From NCBI GenBank assembly GCA_942490885.1, contig CALNYT010000002.1, forward strand, positions 5,208,001 through 5,272,000: a DNA stretch of 64,000 bases, read 5' to 3'. Source of the stretch: Oceanirhabdus sp942490885. GTDB taxonomy: Bacteria > Bacillota > Clostridia > Clostridiales > Clostridiaceae. A model generated the notes under the pieces. The model did not search any database. It was given only the letters and a program-made list of their open reading frames with translations, and was not told where the DNA came from. Position 1 is the first letter of the stretch, and each line of letters opens with the position of its first letter. The translations under genes were made by a program, and so were the position numbers. Below are positions 55,393-64,000 of this stretch, piece by piece.

Positions 55393-55468
55393 GATTCACT
55401 AGCTCAGTCGGTAGAGCACATGACTTTTAATCATGGTGTCCAGGGTTCGATTCCCTGGTGAGTCACCA
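55393..55468 (+). tRNA. tRNA-Lys (anticodon TTT)
   Basis: 76 nt; anticodon stem CATGA/TCATG encloses CTTTTAA. CCA encoded. Confidence 0.97.
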
Positions 55469-55503
55469 AAAACACTTACTAATTTTTAGTAAGTGTTTTT
55501 TTT
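55469..55503 (+). terminator. rrn3-tRNA operon terminator
   Basis: Twelve-base stem AAAACACTTACT (55469-55480) with AGTAAGTGTTTT (55488-55499), then T. Confidence 0.92.
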
Positions 55504-55588
55504 ATACAAAATATTTGGTGTGATTTTAAAGTAATGCTTGAAATTCAATGTTATATAAAATTAAAAATTAAAGTGAGTAGGATATGAG

Positions 55589-55618
55589 AAAGTGTACAAA
55601 GTTGTACACTTTTTATTT
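55589..55618. terminator. Orphan terminator-like hairpin
   Basis: Eleven-base perfect stem 55589-55599 with 55602-55612 and T-rich tail. No gene ends here, so it may terminate read-through from rrn3 or end an unseen small RNA. The rest of 55504-55793 is AT-rich without ORFs. Confidence 0.55.
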
Positions 55619-55724
55619 TTGGTTGAACGTATATTAGACTTAAAATTTACGTTCAATAGCATTTATATATATGTCTATATCTATATCATGTTAAAAACAA
55701 TATAAAATAATTAACAAAAAACTA

Positions 55725-55764
55725 TTGACGTTGCCGGTGTATAGGTGTATTATTTAATTAATAC
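55725..55764 (+). promoter_or_regulatory. Promoter and palindromic operator candidate of the GntR/ABC operon
   Basis: TTGACG (55725-55730), 17 bases, TATTAT (55748-55753). GTATTA (55747-55752) and TAATAC (55759-55764) form a perfect palindrome over the -10 box, and GGTGTATA/GGTGTATT direct repeats lie in the spacer. This is where an autoregulating YtrA-type repressor would bind. Confidence 0.6.
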
Positions 55765-55793
55765 AGTAGTTATATTATGTGTGAGGTGATAAA

Positions 55794-56171
55794 TTGAAAA
55801 TTGAGTTTAATGAAAGAGAACCTATATACATTCAAATAATTAATCATATTAAGATGCAAATAGCATCTAGTGATATAAAAGGAGGAGATAAATTGCCATC
55901 CGTAAGAGAATTTTCAGTTGAGATAAAGGTAAATCCAAATACTATTCAAAGAGCATATAGTGAGATTGAGAGAGAGGGTTTAGCATATACAAAGAGAGGA
56001 ATGGGGAAGTTTGTTACTGAAGATGAGAGTATTATAAAAAAATTAAAGGTTCATATGGGGAAAAATGTACTAGAAAAGTTTATAAGTGAGATGAATCACT
56101 TAGGATTTACAAGGAACGAAATTATACAAATGGTTTCAAATAAAGTTGAAGGGGGATGTGGTGATGAATAA
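55794..56171 (+). CDS. GntR-family regulator, YtrA subfamily
   Basis: 125 residues, TTG start after GAGGTGAT. Winged-helix domain with REPIYIQIINHIKMQIASSDI and LPSVREFSVEIKVNPNTIQRAY (about 35-60), and only a short C-terminal helical tail, as in YtrA regulators that control ABC transporters. It overlaps the ABC gene by 8 bases, so it is probably an autorepressor of this operon responding to cell-envelope stress or a peptide. Confidence 0.92.
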   Translation: MKIEFNEREPIYIQIINHIKMQIASSDIKGGDKLPSVREFSVEIKVNPNTIQRAYSEIEREGLAYTKRGMGKFVTEDESIIKKLKVHMGKNVLEKFISEMNHLGFTRNEIIQMVSNKVEGGCGDE

Positions 56172-56862
56172 TATTTTAGATATAAATAGTTTATCTAAAA
56201 ACTATGGAAGAAAGTTAGCATTGAATAGTTTAAATTTAAAATTGGAGAAAGGAAAAATATTTGGTCTTTTAGGTCCAAATGGAAGTGGAAAGACTACCCT
56301 AATTAAAATTATAGCTGGCCTTTTAAAGGAATCCAAAGGTGATATATTGATAAATGGAACAAAGCCAGGTGTTGAGAGTAAAAAAATTGTATCATATCTA
56401 CCAGATGAGGGGTATTTATATAAATGGATGAAAATTAAGGATGCTATTGAATTGTTCAAGGATTTTTATGATGATTTTGATGAAGAAAAAATGAATCAAC
56501 TTCTTGAGTTTATGAAGCTTAATAAGGAAATGAAGATAACTTCTCTATCAAGAGGAATGAGTGAAAAGTTAAATTTAAGCTTAGTTTTATCTAGAAAAGC
56601 AGAACTGTATATATTAGATGAACCTATAGCAGGGGTAGATCCTGTAGCTAGAGAAAAAATCCTTGATGCCATCATTAATAACTATAATCCAGATAGTTCA
56701 ATGATAATAACTACCCATTTAGTTAAGGATATTGAGAGGATTTTTGATGATGTAGCTTTTATAAGTGAAGGAAAAATTATCAAGTATGGAGTAGCTGAGG
56801 ATTTAAGAATGGAAAACAATAAATCAATTGATGAATTATATAGAGATATATTTGCTGAATAG
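56164..56862 (+). CDS. ABC transporter ATP-binding protein
   Basis: 232 residues from ATG 56164, preceded by GGGGGATG and overlapping the GntR stop. Walker A GPNGSGKT (37-44, K43), an LSRGMSEKL signature variant and Walker B LYILDEP are present, plus the H-loop (TTHLVKD). It powers the permease encoded 14 bases downstream. Confidence 0.93.
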   Translation: MNNILDINSLSKNYGRKLALNSLNLKLEKGKIFGLLGPNGSGKTTLIKIIAGLLKESKGDILINGTKPGVESKKIVSYLPDEGYLYKWMKIKDAIELFKDFYDDFDEEKMNQLLEFMKLNKEMKITSLSRGMSEKLNLSLVLSRKAELYILDEPIAGVDPVAREKILDAIINNYNPDSSMIITTHLVKDIERIFDDVAFISEGKIIKYGVAEDLRMENNKSIDELYRDIFAE

Positions 56863-56876
56863 AGGAGGATTGAGAT

Positions 56877-57671
56877 ATGGGTAAACTTTTTAAATATGAA
56901 ATCAAAGGAAGTTTTAAAGGTTTTATTGCAATATTTATTAGTGCAGTACTGTTAAATTTATTTATGTTATTTACTATAAATAGTGATGGAGTAAGAGTGG
57001 GTCTTTCGATTTTTATATGGAGTGTTGCATTTCTGTTTGTACTGATCTTTAATATTAATAGTTTTAAACGTGAGCTTTATGAAAGCAGGGGATATTTAAC
57101 TTTTACCCTTCCTATACATGGTAGACAATATGTGATTGTTAAAATGATTTCTGCATTTCTTTGGTTTACAGTGACATATATATTGATGCAGATTTGTTTA
57201 TATATTGTGGGAGAAATATCAATACCAAGAGATATATTAATTCCATTAAGAGCTGTACTATACTCTAAACAAATCACTATAGTTTCTATAACTGTTGGAT
57301 TATTATGGATGTTTGACATAATGCTTTTAATATATGTTTCTATAACAATAACAAAAGTAGGTTTAAAGAAAGGTAAATTAAGTGGTTTTGTAGGATTTAT
57401 TATTTTCATAATAGTAAGTTTTTTAAAAGTATCATTGCTAAATTTCCTTATTAGAATACTACCGTATAGTTTAGAGATTAAAACAAGAAGTTTAGACATA
57501 TTATCTACACAAGGACAAATTTCAGTTATGAGTTTACCAGGAGGTTCTTTGGTTGGGTTTGGTAATGGGTTCGTTCAATTTAATATAGCAGGATGTATAT
57601 TTAGTATTCTTGTTATAATAGGTATATTCGTAGCTACTTCATATTTAATTGATAATAAAATTGATTTATAG
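56877..57671 (+). CDS. ABC transporter permease, six membrane helices
   Basis: 264 residues, six predicted helices; N-terminus MGKLFKYEIKGSFKGF is typical of ABC-2-type exporters paired with YtrA-type regulators. AGAGGAGG precedes the ATG. Substrate unknown; relatives act in bacitracin-like or envelope-stress responses. Confidence 0.85.
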   Translation: MGKLFKYEIKGSFKGFIAIFISAVLLNLFMLFTINSDGVRVGLSIFIWSVAFLFVLIFNINSFKRELYESRGYLTFTLPIHGRQYVIVKMISAFLWFTVTYILMQICLYIVGEISIPRDILIPLRAVLYSKQITIVSITVGLLWMFDIMLLIYVSITITKVGLKKGKLSGFVGFIIFIIVSFLKVSLLNFLIRILPYSLEIKTRSLDILSTQGQISVMSLPGGSLVGFGNGFVQFNIAGCIFSILVIIGIFVATSYLIDNKIDL

Positions 57672-57683
57672 AGGAGAATATAT

Positions 57684-58502
57684 ATGAAAATAATAGGGAA
57701 AGCATTGAAGAGTATATTAGTGGTATCTTTAATACTTACTATGTTTAACGGATGTGAGATGAGGGTAATAAAAGATATAAAGGATGGAGGGAAAACAAAA
57801 GACGCGAAAGAGTATAAAGTAGATGAAAGAAAGGAGCTTGAAAAAGATCAAATAAACACTATAAATAATTTAATTATTAATACTTCAGTAGCAGATATAA
57901 ATTTAATTGTTGAAGATAGAGAAAGTGTAGAAATACATTTTTATGGGGAAGTAGAAACAAATAATAAAGAGACTATACCTATATCTACTATAGGCGTAGA
58001 AGACAAAAGTATTTACATTACAGTGGAATCTAAAAGTAAGTTTGGAAAATCTAATTACAATAGTAATAACTTAAAGTTAGATGTTTATATACCAAAAGAA
58101 TATAAAAAAGAACTAGAGATTGTTGCAGGAGTGGGTAATCTAAAAGCCGATAATCTTGAATTAAAAAAAATGACATTCAATATTGGAGTTGGAAATATTA
58201 AAATTAAAGAATATATTGGGGAAATTGTAGGAGAGACTGGAGTTGGAGATATAAATATTGAATTTAATAATCTCGAAAATGATATTTCATTAAATTCAGG
58301 AACAGGAAATGTAAAAATAAACTTACCTGAAAATGCAGAATTTTATATAAATGCAGAGACTGGGGTGGGGGATATAGACAATGATTTCAAATTAAGGGTA
58401 AATGATAAATCAGTTAGCGAAAAAATGATAGGGACAGTTGGTAGTGATAAAAACAAAATTGAATTAAAAACAGGTGTAGGAGATATTGAAGTATCAAATT
58501 AA
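57684..58502 (+). CDS. DUF4097-like beta-repeat lipoprotein
   Basis: 272 residues with lipobox MFNGC (C24). The mature part has repeated GVGNIK, GVGDINIE, GTGNVKI and GVGDIEV units, characteristic of DUF4097 beta-solenoid proteins. It is extracytoplasmic and membrane-anchored, co-transcribed 12 bases after the permease, so it may be the outer sensor or accessory of this transport system. Function unknown. Confidence 0.85.
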   Translation: MKIIGKALKSILVVSLILTMFNGCEMRVIKDIKDGGKTKDAKEYKVDERKELEKDQINTINNLIINTSVADINLIVEDRESVEIHFYGEVETNNKETIPISTIGVEDKSIYITVESKSKFGKSNYNSNNLKLDVYIPKEYKKELEIVAGVGNLKADNLELKKMTFNIGVGNIKIKEYIGEIVGETGVGDINIEFNNLENDISLNSGTGNVKINLPENAEFYINAETGVGDIDNDFKLRVNDKSVSEKMIGTVGSDKNKIELKTGVGDIEVSN

Positions 58503-58616
58503 CTTATAAAGAGATAGTAAGTTAACTTAGTATTAATGAAAAGATAATTTACTGTTATATTGTTGATTATGATTATTTAGTGTAACCTATAGGAGTGAAT
58601 TATTAAAACATATATT

Positions 58617-58668
58617 AACAGTAGAACCTTAAAGTATAAGATTAAAAGGGTCTACTGTTATTTTTGTT
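58617..58668 (+). terminator. Terminator of the GntR/ABC operon
   Basis: AACAGTAGA (58617-58625) pairs with TCTACTGTT (58651-58659), long loop, then T-rich run. Confidence 0.65.
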
Positions 58669-58762
58669 TTTACTATAAATAGCACTTTTCTGCAATAATA
58701 CAAAAATATTATCTATGATTTCAGTAAATAAGTTTGATAAATTATAAAAAAAAGAACAAACT

Positions 58763-58817
58763 AATTCATGCGTAACGATACATAATTAGTAATAAAATGT
58801 ATAGTTACACATGAATT
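58763..58817. repeat. 21-bp inverted repeat upstream of rrn4
   Basis: Arms 58763-58783 and 58797-58817 match at 19 of 21 positions with a 13-base spacer. No T-run follows. Single copy in the window; could be a protein-binding site or a small mobile-element remnant. Confidence 0.6.
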
Positions 58818-58822
58818 TAGAG

Positions 58823-58895
58823 TTAAACAACACAACACTCAACCAAGTGTATCTACATAAGCAATTGGAAGTAATGTATAGATAATTAAAGTAAA
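58823..58895 (+). repeat. Upstream element shared by rrn3 and rrn4 (rrn4 copy)
   Basis: See 50009-50082. Only a few substitutions separate the two copies. The remaining part of the 58503-59017 gap contains a terminator, an inverted repeat and no ORF. Confidence 0.65.
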
Positions 58896-59017
58896 TAGAG
58901 AATAAATTGTGTAAATGCATTATATTAGAGTATTTTGGTCAAAAATATATGATAAGATATTACTTGTCGCTGCAATAAAGCGATGATGAATCACGAAAAA
59001 ACACTTCAAAAAAAGTG

Positions 59018-59046
59018 TTGACATGAAAATTGTCAAGTGATACAAT
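59018..59046 (+). promoter_or_regulatory. rrn4 core promoter
   Basis: TTGACA (59018-59023), 17 bases, TACAAT (59041-59046). Confidence 0.9.
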
Positions 59047-59219
59047 AAGGAAGTCGCTTAAGGCGATAGATGTTCATTGAAAATTAAACAGAGTAAAGGA
59101 AATTGTATTATTTGTATAATGCAAGCCTTAAATTCCATGAGATATAAAAGAAACACACAGGTAGAAGAAATTTAATTTCTTCAAAAGCAAGCAAGTACTA
59201 GCTTGGGAAAAAAACTTTT

Positions 59220-60732
<1,513 letters not shown>

Positions 60733-60969
60733 TAGGGAGACCGCAGAATGAAACATTTCTGCATAACGGAAAATAAGGTCCTGAACTCTGTTTAATTTTG
60801 AGTGAACGAAAGTTCCTCAATTATTTAAGACGAACTTGTGTTGGTCTTAAATAACTATGTTCTTTGAAAATTGCACAAAGTAAGATTAATATAAACATGT
60901 TTGTAGAATGAAAATTCTACAAGATAGGTATAAAACTAATTCATTGTAAAATGAATCAGCAATTTGTAA

Positions 60970-63869
<2,900 letters not shown>

Positions 63870-63919
63870 ACTTACTTTGTGCAATTTTGAAGGAACATTC
63901 CTTCTAAACTTAATAGATA

Positions 63920-64000
63920 TCTGGTAACTATGGCGTGAAGGTTACACACCTTCCCATTCCGAACAGGATTGTTAAGCTTCACAGCGCTGATGGTACTGCA
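63920..64000 (+). rRNA. 5S ribosomal RNA, rrn4, cut by window end
   Basis: First 81 nt of 5S, with the GGCGTGAAGGTT / AAGCTTCACAGC version found in rrn1, not the version of rrn2/rrn3. Confidence 0.95.

Overview
The window is AT-rich DNA from a low-GC Gram-positive anaerobe, most probably a Clostridium sensu stricto-like member of the Clostridia. The evidence is strong AGGAGG ribosome-binding sites, A/T-ending codons, bofA (pro-sigma-K processing, an endospore-former gene), the long Firmicutes-type SRP RNA, clostridial 16S sequence, and gene order. The run tRNA-Ser, SRP RNA, dnaX, ebfC, recR, yaaL, bofA, rrn matches the origin-proximal block of Bacillus subtilis, with tadA nearby. The species cannot be named from the sequence alone.

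Layout. 1-5.3 kb: a partial VanW-domain protein (minus strand), tadA, then a split two-component system whose histidine kinase and LytTR response regulator flank an NfeD/FloA membrane-scaffold pair and a small charged protein. 5.5-9 kb: an M3 oligoendopeptidase and a coiled-coil lipoprotein. 9-13 kb: a candidate small RNA, tRNA-Ser, SRP RNA, dnaX-ebfC-recR, yaaL, bofA. 13.1-18.6 kb: rrn1 plus five tRNAs. 18.7-18.9 kb: an intergenic cluster of four perfect DnaA boxes. 19-36 kb: a Nudix hydrolase, a DUF1576 membrane protein with a cytosolic partner, an M32 carboxypeptidase, tiny cysteine-rich proteins, a serine-biosynthesis-like operon (aminotransferase, serA, DUF1015), an MFS/GNAT pair, two LCP proteins, a second NfeD/flotillin pair and a frameshifted BI-1 family gene. 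36-41.3 kb: rrn2 plus tRNA-Asn and tRNA-Phe. 41.4-50 kb: a LacI regulator, paired deoxynucleoside kinases, an HD phosphohydrolase, an M29 aminopeptidase, a DUF4173 membrane protein and a pseudogene. 50.1-55.5 kb: rrn3 plus tRNA-Lys. 55.8-58.5 kb: a GntR/ABC/lipoprotein operon. 58.9 kb to the end: rrn4, cut inside its 5S gene.

Themes. Four co-directional rRNA operons lie within 51 kb, separated by short gene cassettes. All keep the same core promoter, boxA-like sites and RNase III stalks, but their spacers and 5S genes are mosaic. The most striking unexplained element is a roughly 115-nt sequence present twice (27584-27704 and 50317-50428). Its core is conserved, while its outer and inner stems differ in sequence and keep base-pairing, as expected of a structured RNA. 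One copy follows the serine operon and is itself followed by a terminator; the other is inserted in the transcribed leader of rrn3. Other leads are the DnaA-box cluster, a three-hairpin candidate small RNA, a terminator-like hairpin that buries the yaaL ribosome-binding site, an A8 frameshift in the BI-1 gene, and a strongly duplicated DUF1576 protein.
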